The notes: generated by a model not told the origin, from the sequence alone. Numbered from the stretch's first letter, positions 1-6,491 are shown. The stretch is DNA of 10,064 nucleotides from Candidatus Woesearchaeota archaeon (GCA_023701075.1 JAMPXQ010000036.1:1-10064), one strand, 5' to 3'. A program made the numbers and translations.

Positions 1-12
1 AATCTAAACCTT

Positions 13-20
13 TTTAAAAT
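13..20 (+). promoter_or_regulatory. TATA box for cca
   Basis: A T-run followed by an A-run (TTTAAAAT) is centred about 25 bases before the ATG at 41. That is the normal distance from an archaeal TATA box to the transcription start, so the cca message is probably leaderless. No Shine-Dalgarno sequence lies before the ATG. Confidence 0.6.
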
Positions 21-40
21 AATCATTATTAACAAGAGAT

Positions 41-1279
41 ATGGATTTTCTTGAGAAGATAAAATCTGAGATCAGGCCTGATAAGTCTGTGCTGGCTGAA
101 GTGACAAGGTCCATAGCAGAGATAAATGATGAACTGAGAAAAAGAGGCATAAATGCTTCATGCGTCCCTGGCGGCAGCTTTGCAAAAAACACTTTCCTTA
201 AGGGAGACTTTGATATAGACCTGTTTGTCAAATTCGATTATTCTTACAAGGATAAAGACATATCTGACATTTTAGCCAATGTGCTGAGACACAAGAACGA
301 GAGGCTGCATGGTTCAAGGGATTATTTCCAGTTTAGCAAAGGCGGACTAAATTATGAGGTTGTTCCGGTCATCGATGTCAAGAATCCGAAAGATTCCTTG
401 AATGTCACAGACATGAGCCCTATGCATGTCATATGGGTGAAGAAGAAGCTCAAAAAAGGGATGGAAGATGAGATAAGGCTCCTAAAGAAATTCTGCAAGG
501 CGCAGGGATGCTACGGCGCTGAGTCATACATCAACGGGTTCTCTGGCCATGTCATAGATATATTAGTGATACACTATGGCTCTTTCCTGGATGTCCTAAA
601 AGCATCACAGAAATGGAAACCAAAGGTAGTCATCGATACTGAGAAGCATTACAAGAACAATGTCGAGATCATGTTCCATCTGAACCAGTCTAAGATACAG
701 GGGCCTATGATACTCATAGACCCTATATTAAATACGAGAAATGCAGCATCCTCACTATCCTATGAAAAATTTGCAATGTTCAAAAAATCCGCTTCAAAGT
801 TCCTGAAGAGACCCAGCGAAGATTTTTTTGAAGAGAAGACAATCACAGAAGCATATCTCAGATCAAGATTCAAGAAAGTGTGCATCCTGAAGATAAAGAC
901 TGAACAAGGCAAGATGGACATAATCGGATCAAAGGTCCTAAAAGCGTTTGAATACCTCAAGACTGAACTGAAGAAGGCAGGATTTAGCGTCAAGGATGCA
1001 GGATGGTACTGGAACAAGAAGTTCTCTGCATTATACTGGTTCACTTTCAAGAGCGATATGCTTCCGGATATAAGAGAAGTAGCCGGGCCTCCAACAGATA
1101 TGAAAGAAGCATGCAAAGCATTCAAAGAGAAATACAAGAAGACATATGAAAAAGAAGGAAAGCTATATTCAGAAGTGAAGAATGAAATTAGGACAGCTAG
1201 AGATAACCTTGCCATCTTTATAGACGCTCCTTATTTCAAAGAGAAAGTCATAGCTAAAGAGGTTGAATTTTTCGAGTAG
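41..1279 (+). CDS. cca: CCA-adding enzyme (archaeal class I tRNA nucleotidyltransferase)
   Basis: This enzyme adds or repairs the 3' CCA of tRNAs from CTP and ATP in the cytoplasm. The protein has 412 residues, slightly shorter than the roughly 440 usual for archaeal CCA enzymes. The class I nucleotidyltransferase signature is clear: GGS at residues 44-46 followed by DFDID, with metal-binding Asp58 and Asp60. The block YEVVP near residue 105 aligns with the DVVP block of archaeal enzymes, so the third carboxylate appears to be Glu106 rather than Asp. Downstream, the stretch around residues 140-185 (EIRLLKKFCKAQGCYGAES, then INGFSGHVIDIL) matches the family core. The only tRNA gene in this window lacks an encoded CCA, so it needs this activity. 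The ATG at 41 fits a leaderless transcript from the TATA box at 13-20. The gene stands alone and ends at a T-run. Confidence 0.97.
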   Translation: MDFLEKIKSEIRPDKSVLAEVTRSIAEINDELRKRGINASCVPGGSFAKNTFLKGDFDIDLFVKFDYSYKDKDISDILANVLRHKNERLHGSRDYFQFSKGGLNYEVVPVIDVKNPKDSLNVTDMSPMHVIWVKKKLKKGMEDEIRLLKKFCKAQGCYGAESYINGFSGHVIDILVIHYGSFLDVLKASQKWKPKVVIDTEKHYKNNVEIMFHLNQSKIQGPMILIDPILNTRNAASSLSYEKFAMFKKSASKFLKRPSEDFFEEKTITEAYLRSRFKKVCILKIKTEQGKMDIIGSKVLKAFEYLKTELKKAGFSVKDAGWYWNKKFSALYWFTFKSDMLPDIREVAGPPTDMKEACKAFKEKYKKTYEKEGKLYSEVKNEIRTARDNLAIFIDAPYFKEKVIAKEVEFFE

Positions 1280-1281
1280 TC

Positions 1282-1287
1282 TTTTTT
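1282..1287 (+). terminator. T-run terminator after cca
   Basis: Six consecutive Ts lie three bases after the cca stop codon, with no strong hairpin before them. This is the usual form of an intrinsic archaeal terminator. Confidence 0.5.
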
Positions 1288-1329
1288 CGCACAATTTTCC
1301 TGGACTTCCTGCATTCATCCTAAACAGAA

Positions 1330-1340
1330 AAATATAATAA
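1330..1340 (+). promoter_or_regulatory. TATA box for the exported-protein operon
   Basis: AAATATAATAA is centred about 28 bases before the ATG at 1364. This predicts a leaderless or nearly leaderless start for the three-gene unit 1364-3973. Confidence 0.55.
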
Positions 1341-1363
1341 CGGCTGACATTAGATATACTCTG

Positions 1364-1993
1364 ATGAGGGGCCAGGTTTCTTTGTTCATTATAATCGGGA
1401 TAGTCATAGCCATATTAGCCTCAATATTCATAATCAAAGCGAAGTTTGAGCCGATAGATCATGAGGACAATACCAAAGTCACGAAATATGTGCAGGCCTG
1501 CATGAACGGGATGGTCTTTGATGCGATGGAAAAGATCGGAAGAGAAGGCATGATAAATCCTACCACTTATCTTGCGTCTTCAGATGCGAAAGTGGCCTAT
1601 CTTTTTTTCAAAGGGAGGATATACCAGCCATCTTTAGAAAATTATGAACAGCAGATAGCGAACTATCTGTCTGAAAACATGATGGGCTGCAGTGAAGACC
1701 TGCCTGATGACATCGGAAGGCCGATGGTGAAAGTCTCAATCAAGGATACGATTGAAGCCACAGCAACATATCCTGATTTTGAAGTGACTGATGAGATAAA
1801 GATAAATTTCAAGGAGTTCTATGACCAGTCTTCAAAGATAGTGAAAAATGCTGCTGAAGACCCTAATTGGATTTACCTGGATGAACTGACTGGCAATGGG
1901 TTTGACGTGAAACTCATAAAGGTAGATAAGTTCACAATAATCTATGTACTTAAAAAAGAGGATTTTGAATACAGGTTTGCGGTGAAATACTGA
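1364..1993 (+). CDS. single-pass membrane-anchored protein of the GQV-FIIIG type, function unknown
   Basis: The protein has 209 residues. A short basic N-terminus (MRGQVS) leads straight into one hydrophobic helix at about residues 6-25, followed by an extracytoplasmic domain of about 180 residues. The GQVS-plus-hydrophobic-helix start resembles proteins often found in DPANN genomes and loosely resembles archaeal pilin precursors, where cleavage falls between Gly and Gln. The Glu usually found at position +5 of mature pilins is absent, so a pilin role is only a possibility. A conserved-looking motif with one cysteine (YVQACMNGMVFDAMEKIGREG, about residues 41-61) begins the outer domain; a second cysteine lies near residue 109. 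This is the first gene of an operon: its TGA overlaps the next ATG by one base (TGATG), and the following two genes also encode exported proteins. The function is unknown. Confidence 0.85.
   Translation: MRGQVSLFIIIGIVIAILASIFIIKAKFEPIDHEDNTKVTKYVQACMNGMVFDAMEKIGREGMINPTTYLASSDAKVAYLFFKGRIYQPSLENYEQQIANYLSENMMGCSEDLPDDIGRPMVKVSIKDTIEATATYPDFEVTDEIKINFKEFYDQSSKIVKNAAEDPNWIYLDELTGNGFDVKLIKVDKFTIIYVLKKEDFEYRFAVKY
1981..1985 (+). promoter_or_regulatory. Shine-Dalgarno site for the 510-residue exported protein
   Basis: GGTGA, complementary to the archaeal 16S rRNA 3' end, lies seven bases before the ATG at 1993, inside the end of the upstream gene. It supports ATG 1993 as the start within the operon. 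Confidence 0.6.
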
Positions 1994-3525
1994 TGAAAAA
2001 AATAATGACCACTACAGTGCTATTCTTAATTATGCTGCTATCAACTAATGCAAAAATCCTCCTTGATGAAAGTACGATGGAACGTGAGATCCTTGAACTT
2101 GAGGATGGGATCATGATTGATGAGATAGTCATAAGGGAGCTTGATACAACTGACGTCACAGTGTATTTTGGAACCCCTCCGATAGAGGTCCTTGGATCAG
2201 GATCACCGATAGTCTATATAACAGAACATTATGAGCCTGACGTAGCACTAAATGATGCAAACAGGATGAATGGGCAAAAGAGACTGGACGTTGTCATAAA
2301 AAATGCCAAAGTCCTTGTTGAAAATGGCATAATTGTGCGTACTGACAGGCTGAGCATACATAGAGACACTTTCCTATCTGAACATCCTGGGAAGCAGGTC
2401 GATCATCTGAGTGATAAAGGAGTAGAGATGTTCTGGGGGATCAATGGCCTCATTATCAGAGGATTTGATTTCAGCCTAGACAGCGGGTTTGATAGGGGGT
2501 TTCATAACAGCGGAAAGACCATTGAATTCGAGACTAAGGAAAATGAAGAATTCTTTGATGTGATAGATGGAGAAAAGGCAGAGTATTGCAAGAAGATAGG
2601 TTTCATATTTGTCCCGGGATTTGGGTATGATTCACTTGAATTCTTCAATGCAGAATATGCAACAGGGATAGCATATTCAAGAAATGATAATTATGAATCT
2701 GCATCAGCAGATATGGAAAAATTTGCTGAGAAGAGCAGAAGCAAAGGGATAATCCCTATAGTGAAACTGCTTGGCAATATCGGCGGGATAGATCAGGCAT
2801 GCATTGATTCAAACGGCATAGATGCATGCTCGGATGAAGGAAATGCTGTCTGCAGCGGAATCACAGTCCTAAACTGCAAAAAGACAAGCAAGAGCTGCAA
2901 TCTTTGGTATGATACAGGAATACTTTGTGAAGGAAATCAGAAAGTAGACAATTGCGATACAGGATATTGTTTTGGCAGCTATGCATATAATGAGAAACCT
3001 TCTTCTGATGAAGCGATAAATTTCATAACAAGGCTAAAAGAGGATTCTGTTGTAAATTTCATCCAGGTCTATGACGACATTGAAAAATATTACACTCCTG
3101 GGGAATATGCAGGTCTCATAAGCACTATCAAATCCAGGGTTAGCGACATCAAGATCATCAGCGCAAGCATGGACGACCAGTTCTTGGAGAGCATGCTTGA
3201 CTACCCAGATTTCTGGGAAAATATAGATTACTTTAGTGCAGATGTAGAAAATTACGAATCCCAGCTCCAGAAAATCAGGAGCAGGACCAAAAAAGACATA
3301 AAGATGTTTGTGAATATAGGGAAAAATGATGAGAAGATGGATGCTTTGAAACTTGTCACGGATATCAGGAAAGCTGATGGCGATGATAATGTGATAGGCA
3401 TACAGATAGCTACTGCAAACTACTGGAACCGGTATGAATCTTACATAACAACTGAAAATGTCTGGATGAATGAGACAGGCATGAAGGAAAACTTCAAAGA
3501 GGTGCTTAATGATGCGTGCAGATAA
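1993..3525 (+). CDS. secreted protein with cysteine-rich insert; possible degenerate glycosidase-like barrel
   Basis: The protein has 510 residues and begins with a signal peptide (MKKIMTTTVLFLIMLLSTNA, cleavage probably after residue 20). It has no later membrane span, so it is probably secreted or held at the surface by partners. The C-terminal half reads like alternating strands and helices of a TIM barrel: GIIPIVKLLG, VVNFIQVYDDIE, DIKIISASM, IDYFSADVENYE, DIKMFVNIG, VIGIQIATA. The segment from residue 357, with TPGEYAGLI, resembles clan-A glycosidases, where the equivalent position is a catalytic NE pair. Here it reads Asp361-Asp362. The strand where the nucleophile Glu would sit reads MFVNIG, with Asn441. 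Between about residues 270 and 326 lies an insert with eight cysteines. The N-terminal half is unrecognised. Exported context is certain; the fold is inference, and a catalytic role looks doubtful. Confidence 0.8.
   Translation: MKKIMTTTVLFLIMLLSTNAKILLDESTMEREILELEDGIMIDEIVIRELDTTDVTVYFGTPPIEVLGSGSPIVYITEHYEPDVALNDANRMNGQKRLDVVIKNAKVLVENGIIVRTDRLSIHRDTFLSEHPGKQVDHLSDKGVEMFWGINGLIIRGFDFSLDSGFDRGFHNSGKTIEFETKENEEFFDVIDGEKAEYCKKIGFIFVPGFGYDSLEFFNAEYATGIAYSRNDNYESASADMEKFAEKSRSKGIIPIVKLLGNIGGIDQACIDSNGIDACSDEGNAVCSGITVLNCKKTSKSCNLWYDTGILCEGNQKVDNCDTGYCFGSYAYNEKPSSDEAINFITRLKEDSVVNFIQVYDDIEKYYTPGEYAGLISTIKSRVSDIKIISASMDDQFLESMLDYPDFWENIDYFSADVENYESQLQKIRSRTKKDIKMFVNIGKNDEKMDALKLVTDIRKADGDDNVIGIQIATANYWNRYESYITTENVWMNETGMKENFKEVLNDACR
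3499..3504 (+). promoter_or_regulatory. Shine-Dalgarno site for the Kazal-like protein
   Basis: GAGGTG lies four bases before ATG 3509 and seven before ATG 3512, inside the 3' end of the preceding gene. The spacing slightly favours the second ATG; the protein differs by one residue only. Confidence 0.65.
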
Positions 3526-3973
3526 GATATTTTTACTAATAGGAATATTGATTTTCATTACATCATGCATGAAGCAAGGATGTACAGAGGAATATGCACC
3601 TGTGTGCTGTGACGGGAAAACATATGGGAATCTGTGCATGGCACAAAGTGAGAAAGCCTTTAATTGCATTGAAGGCAGATGCGAAGAAGAATGCGTCCCA
3701 AATCCAGAACAAGGCTGCCCTGAAAATTATGATCCTTATTGCTGTGATGGGAAGACATATGGAAATTATTGCGAAACCAAGAAAGAATGCGCAAGGAACT
3801 GTGTCTTAGGCGAATGCGGCAGCCAGGAAAAGAGTGATGGATGCAGACCTGATCCAGGAAAGATGTGTACCATGGAATACAGGCCGGTGTGCTGCGACGG
3901 AAAGACATATGGAAACAAGTGCGTCGCATCAGCAAACTGCGGGAAGAACTGCATAGAGGGTGAGTGCCAATAA
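3509..3973 (+). CDS. lipoprotein-like protein with three Kazal-like repeats
   Basis: The protein has 154 residues. A hydrophobic signal (residues 6-19) ends in ITSC, a lipobox-like site with Cys20, so the mature protein may be lipid-anchored on the outer face. Three cysteine-rich repeats follow, at about residues 25-58, 62-103 and 112-153. Each carries the core Y-x-P-x-CCDGKTYGN-x-C and ends in a G-x-C, close to the Kazal signature of serine protease inhibitors (PVC...DG.TY.N.C). Each repeat has a vicinal CC where classical Kazal domains have one Cys. Repeats 2 and 3 have eight cysteines, while repeat 1 has six. The gene overlaps the preceding one by 17 bases and has its own Shine-Dalgarno site, so it is translated from the same message as the 510-residue protein. 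Protease inhibition is the best family-based guess, but such repeats also serve as binding modules. Confidence 0.9.
   Translation: MMRADKIFLLIGILIFITSCMKQGCTEEYAPVCCDGKTYGNLCMAQSEKAFNCIEGRCEEECVPNPEQGCPENYDPYCCDGKTYGNYCETKKECARNCVLGECGSQEKSDGCRPDPGKMCTMEYRPVCCDGKTYGNKCVASANCGKNCIEGECQ
3581..3967 (+). repeat. three tandem Kazal-like coding repeats
   Basis: Approximate units are 3581-3682, 3692-3817 and 3842-3967. All three keep the Tyr-x-Pro-x-Cys-Cys-Asp-Gly-Lys-Thr-Tyr-Gly-Asn core, and the DNA of the cores is nearly the same, differing mainly at third codon positions. This indicates internal duplication followed by selection on the protein. Confidence 0.85.
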
Positions 3974-4009
3974 CTCCCATTATCGGCTTAAGATACAGCA
4001 ATGCTACAC

Positions 4010-4018
4010 ATATATATA
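4010..4018 (+). promoter_or_regulatory. TATA box for the DedA/VTT gene
   Basis: ATATATATA is centred about 27 bases before the ATG at 4041, giving a predicted leaderless start. Confidence 0.6.
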
Positions 4019-4026
4019 GTAACTTA

Positions 4027-4033
4027 TTTTTTT
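4027..4033 (+). terminator. T-run, possible terminator of the exported-protein operon
   Basis: Seven Ts lie about 54 bases after the Kazal-like gene, between the TATA box and the start codon of the next gene. They could end read-through transcripts from the upstream operon without affecting messages that begin near 4041. Confidence 0.35.
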
Positions 4034-4040
4034 AATCCTT

Positions 4041-4694
4041 ATGTTTGGCGAAATCACAGCGTGGCTTCTGGAAGCAATCAAGACACATGGCATGATAGCT
4101 GTGGTGCTAGGCGTCATAATTGAGACTGTAATTGTACCTTTGCCTTCGCCTCTGATAATCATGACTGCAGGGTTCATACTCATCCCTCATGGCACTATAG
4201 TCCAGATAATCCTTGCTGCACTATGGATATCAGTCATTGCCGGGATTGCACAGACCTTTGGGAGCTACCTTCTTTACGGCATAGGATATTTTGGCGGGAA
4301 GCCAATAATACAGAGGTATGAGAAACTGCATGGAGTGTCATGGAAGGAGATCCAGCAGTTCGAGAAGAAATTCAAAGGCAAGAATGAGAGTTTCATGATC
4401 TTCTTACTTAGGGCCCTACCTATCATGCCACTTTCTGTCATCTCAGGGCTTGCTGGAATAATGAAGATAGATTTCAAGAGATATACTATCATGACATTTT
4501 TTGGGACAGTGCCAAGAAACATTGTCTTAGCGTTATGCGGCTTTTTTTTCTCTGGGTTCTATGAGATAATAGCAAAGAGGATCGACAATGCTGAGACTAT
4601 AATGACTGTCTTTGCGGTGTTATTGATTTGCTTATATATCTTAGGAAAGAAGACCGGAATGATAGATAAAATTAGGAAAACTATTTTAAAGTGA
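4041..4694 (+). CDS. DedA/VTT-family (SNARE-associated domain) membrane protein
   Basis: The protein has 217 residues, the usual length for DedA proteins, and several hydrophobic segments. Family features are visible in order: an acidic residue before a Pro-rich re-entrant stretch (IETVIVPLPSPL, near residue 27), a Gly-rich segment (YGIGYFGGKP, near residue 80), and the basic/Pro motif LLRALPIMPLSVISGLAGIMK with a following Phe (near residue 120). Bacterial DedA proteins include flippases that recycle undecaprenyl phosphate across the membrane; others move lipids or support membrane homeostasis. It is followed 17 bases later by a polyprenol-kinase-like gene, which favours a role with polyprenyl-phosphate carriers or membrane lipids. 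The family assignment is secure; the substrate is inference. Confidence 0.9.
   Translation: MFGEITAWLLEAIKTHGMIAVVLGVIIETVIVPLPSPLIIMTAGFILIPHGTIVQIILAALWISVIAGIAQTFGSYLLYGIGYFGGKPIIQRYEKLHGVSWKEIQQFEKKFKGKNESFMIFLLRALPIMPLSVISGLAGIMKIDFKRYTIMTFFGTVPRNIVLALCGFFFSGFYEIIAKRIDNAETIMTVFAVLLICLYILGKKTGMIDKIRKTILK
4684..4690 (+). promoter_or_regulatory. possible TATA box for the polyprenol-kinase-like gene
   Basis: TTTTAAA overlaps the last codons of the DedA/VTT gene and is centred about 25 bases before ATG 4712. There is no Shine-Dalgarno site before that ATG, so a separate leaderless transcript is plausible, although co-transcription with the upstream gene is equally possible. Confidence 0.35.
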
Positions 4695-4711
4695 GCGTAT
4701 AAACCAGATTT

Positions 4712-5314
4712 ATGAAGCTTAGCGAGTTCTTCAGGAGGTATGAGTTCAGACGAAAGCTTGTCCATCTTTTTGTCGGGCTGATCTCTTTATGTGCAATAGG
4801 GATGTTCACCAGGATTCAATTGATGGTCGGCCTTCTTATAGCAATCATCATCTCTCTGGCATTCAGCATCTATACCAGATATAAAAAACCTGAGATGATA
4901 TTGAACATATTGGCTTATTTTGAAAAACCCAGAGATCTCATGAGATTCCCAGGGAAAGGAGCAGTATACTATTTTGTCGGTGTCCTTGCATCTGTAACTT
5001 TCTTTGAACCAAATGTCGCAAAAGCAGCAATCATGATATTGGCGCTCGGAGACCCTACTGCATTCCTGATCGCAAAGTTCTATGGAAGGACAAAACTTGC
5101 AGTCAATAAAAATAAGGTCCTTGAAGGGACACTGGCAGGGACATTCTTTGGAACATTAGGTGCAATGTTCTTTGTCCCATTGCCTATAGCATTCTTCGGC
5201 TCAGCTTTTGGCATGATGGCAGAAGCCATAGAACTCCAGTTTAATCTGGATGATAATTTTGTGATACCTATAGTCTCAGGCGTTATCATGACAATCCTTG
5301 TCAACCTCATCTGA
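4712..5314 (+). CDS. polyprenol/dolichol kinase-like integral membrane protein (CTP-transferase superfamily)
   Basis: The protein has 200 residues and many hydrophobic helices. It shows the signature of the dolichol kinase, Dgk1 and phosphatidate cytidylyltransferase superfamily: RRKLVHLFVG at residues 13-22, GKGAVYYFVG at 81-90, ALGDPTAFLIAKFYGR at 111-126, NKVLEGTLAGT at 134-144, EAIEL at 171-175 and DNFVIPI at 181-187. Members use CTP as phosphate donor for polyprenols or diacylglycerol, or transfer CMP to lipid phosphates. In archaea, small members like this one are usually annotated as dolichol kinases. The preceding DedA/VTT gene suggests that both handle lipid carriers for surface glycosylation or cell-envelope lipids. 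The exact substrate cannot be read from the sequence. Confidence 0.85.
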   Translation: MKLSEFFRRYEFRRKLVHLFVGLISLCAIGMFTRIQLMVGLLIAIIISLAFSIYTRYKKPEMILNILAYFEKPRDLMRFPGKGAVYYFVGVLASVTFFEPNVAKAAIMILALGDPTAFLIAKFYGRTKLAVNKNKVLEGTLAGTFFGTLGAMFFVPLPIAFFGSAFGMMAEAIELQFNLDDNFVIPIVSGVIMTILVNLI

Positions 5315-5329
5315 ATGGCTGACTTAAGC

Positions 5330-5578
5330 TTATATCCCAAGCTTCTTTCTTTCTTCATCAGAAAGATTTGCATTTTTTATCACATATCTTATGCAAACGA
5401 GCCCGATTATGGCTAATGTGAATCCAATAGCAATGCCTATACCTAATGGAATCCTTGGCATGAATGGTAAATGAATATCAAGTCCTGGCAATATTACAGT
5501 GCCATAAAAAAAAGTGAAAAAACCAAGGAGTATACATGTCATTCCAATTAAATAAACCAGCTTGAATCTCTTTTCCAT
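5330..5578 (-). CDS. small two-helix membrane protein, unknown function
   Basis: The protein has 82 residues, beginning MEKRFKLVYLIG. It has two hydrophobic helices (about residues 7-29 and 39-63), a short loop between them with Pro residues (GLDIHLPFMPRIPLG), and a charged C-terminus (NLSDEERKKLGI). Residues just before the tail (CIRYVIKNA) are basic, so the tail is probably cytoplasmic with both ends inside. The reading frame stays open further upstream, but a TATA box at 5601-5610 lies about 27 bases before the ATG at 5578, which marks this as the start. It is convergent with the kinase-like gene, with 15 bases between the stops, and lies downstream of the HAD gene on the same strand. No family is recognised. 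Confidence 0.65.
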   Translation of the reverse strand: MEKRFKLVYLIGMTCILLGFFTFFYGTVILPGLDIHLPFMPRIPLGIGIAIGFTLAIIGLVCIRYVIKNANLSDEERKKLGI

Positions 5579-5600
5579 AATCACCGTAATAAGAATCACA

Positions 5601-5610
5601 TTTATAATAG
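5601..5610 (-). promoter_or_regulatory. TATA box for the small membrane protein
   Basis: On the minus strand this reads CTATTATAAA, about 27 bases before the ATG at 5578. It supports a leaderless start and argues against the longer reading frame. Confidence 0.5.
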
Positions 5611-5660
5611 TTACCTGAAAAAAACGGATACTAATCAAATCAAAAGAAACTGCAATTTTT

Positions 5661-6284
5661 CTAAAAGATCTTAAGCAGTTCTGTTGGATTATCAATAATC
5701 ACATCTGCATCTTCTAACCTGTGCTTAAGATGATAGCCATATGTGACTGCAATAGTCTTGACACCTGCAGCTTTTCCAGCCATGATATCACCGTCCATGT
5801 CGCCGATGAACGCTGCGTCTTTTGGTTCCACTTTGAATCTTGCCATGCATTTCATCAGAAGATCAGGATGCGGTTTCAATTCGCCATCATCACAGCTGTA
5901 AATCGCTGAGAGATACTGCATCAGATCATATTTTTTCAGCCTATATTCCAATTCTTTCTTGAAATTATTTGAGACTATTGCAAGCTTATGTGTCTTTGAT
6001 AGCTCCTTTAAGACCGCAGGAATCTCTTCATATGGCAATATCTCATGACTATATTTATGGTTCGAGTGATGAAAGATGAATTCAGATATATTCACCTTGT
6101 CTTTTGCCAAGATATCAAGCTTTCTATATGTCTCGCGCCAATCAAGCTCAAGAAGCTCCCGAAAATACTCGTCTTTATCAGACATCTTGATGTTCAGCAC
6201 TTCTCCAATCCTCAGATAAGTCTTTTTCAGGAATCGGAAGGAGTCAACAATGACACCGTCATAATCAAACATTATGAGCTTCAT
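5661..6284 (-). CDS. HAD-superfamily hydrolase, phosphoglycolate phosphatase-like
   Basis: The protein has 207 residues. All four HAD motifs are present: motif I FDYDGVIVD with nucleophile Asp7 and general acid Asp9; motif II VSNN with Ser105; motif III Lys137 in GELKPHPD; motif IV GDMDGD with Asp162 and Asp166. The segment between motifs I and II (about residues 15-95) is a helical cap of the type seen in phosphoglycolate phosphatase and beta-phosphoglucomutase relatives. It should be a magnesium-dependent cytoplasmic phosphatase on a small phosphorylated metabolite. The substrate is not readable. An ATG two codons upstream (6290) is possible, but the TATA box is better placed for 6284, and MKLIMFD is a common HAD start. 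The gene is transcribed away from tRNA-Pro. Confidence 0.92.
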   Translation of the reverse strand: MKLIMFDYDGVIVDSFRFLKKTYLRIGEVLNIKMSDKDEYFRELLELDWRETYRKLDILAKDKVNISEFIFHHSNHKYSHEILPYEEIPAVLKELSKTHKLAIVSNNFKKELEYRLKKYDLMQYLSAIYSCDDGELKPHPDLLMKCMARFKVEPKDAAFIGDMDGDIMAGKAAGVKTIAVTYGYHLKHRLEDADVIIDNPTELLKIF

Positions 6285-6301
6285 AACCATTAACTTTGAT
6301 G

Positions 6302-6314
6302 TTTTATATATATA
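6302..6314 (-). promoter_or_regulatory. TATA box for the HAD hydrolase
   Basis: On the minus strand this reads TATATATATAAAA, with its core about 26 bases before the ATG at 6284. It lies back to back with the tRNA-Pro promoter on the other strand. Confidence 0.55.
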
Positions 6315-6326
6315 GTTTCCGCAATG

Positions 6327-6337
6327 TTTAAAATATA
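6327..6337 (+). promoter_or_regulatory. TATA box for tRNA-Pro
   Basis: TTTAAAATATA is centred about 41 bases before the first base of the mature tRNA. This predicts a transcript with a 5' leader of about 15 bases, to be removed by RNase P. Confidence 0.5.
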
Positions 6338-6372
6338 CCTGTGTTTTCTTGAACTAATACTGTTATCTGAAT

Positions 6373-6447
6373 GGGGTAATAGTGTAGCTTGGTCTATCAC
6401 TCTTGGTTTGGGGCCAGGAAACCCAGGTTCAAATCCTGGTTACCCCG
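6373..6447 (+). tRNA. tRNA-Pro, anticodon TGG
   Basis: The full cloverleaf is present. The acceptor GGGGTAA (6373-6379) pairs perfectly with TTACCCC (6440-6446), with discriminator G at 6447. The D-stem is GTG/CAC (6382-6384 with 6398-6400). The anticodon stem CTTGG/CCAGG contains a U-G pair and encloses loop TTTGGGG (6407-6413), giving anticodon TGG at 6409-6411 with G at position 37. The variable loop has four bases. The T-stem CCAGG/CCTGG encloses TTCAAAT. CCA is not encoded: the base after the discriminator begins a T-run. No intron is seen. The 3' end is copied again downstream at 6551-6573. Confidence 0.97.
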
Positions 6448-6454
6448 TTTTTTT
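6448..6454 (+). terminator. T-run terminator of tRNA-Pro
   Basis: Seven Ts follow the discriminator base directly, as is usual for archaeal tRNA genes. Confidence 0.6.
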
Positions 6455-6491
6455 ATTCTAATGTTCATCTATTGTTGTTATGCTTGATATT

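Noticed and set aside
760..1215. 151-residue reading frame on the minus strand inside cca
   Set aside because: It lies fully within a well-supported gene on the other strand, has no domain or promoter, and is rich in Ser, Phe and Leu, as expected from an antisense shadow.
1364..1440. Firm call of the 209-residue protein as a type IV pilin
   Set aside because: The GQ start and hydrophobic helix fit, but the Glu at +5 of the mature protein is absent and no prepilin peptidase or pilus ATPase gene is nearby.
3034..3669. 211-residue minus-strand reading frame across the 510-residue gene and the Kazal-like gene
   Set aside because: It is antisense to two overlapping genes with signal peptides and repeats. 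Its His/Ile/Phe-rich composition fits a shadow frame, and no promoter is visible.
3660..4001. 113-residue minus-strand reading frame antisense to the Kazal-like repeats
   Set aside because: Its repeated FHMS/FPYV motifs are only the antisense reading of the three repeat cores.
5579..5695. N-terminal 39-residue extension of the small membrane protein
   Set aside because: The extension overlaps the HAD gene's 3' end and lies upstream of and across a well-placed TATA box (5601-5610), so ATG 5578 is the better start.
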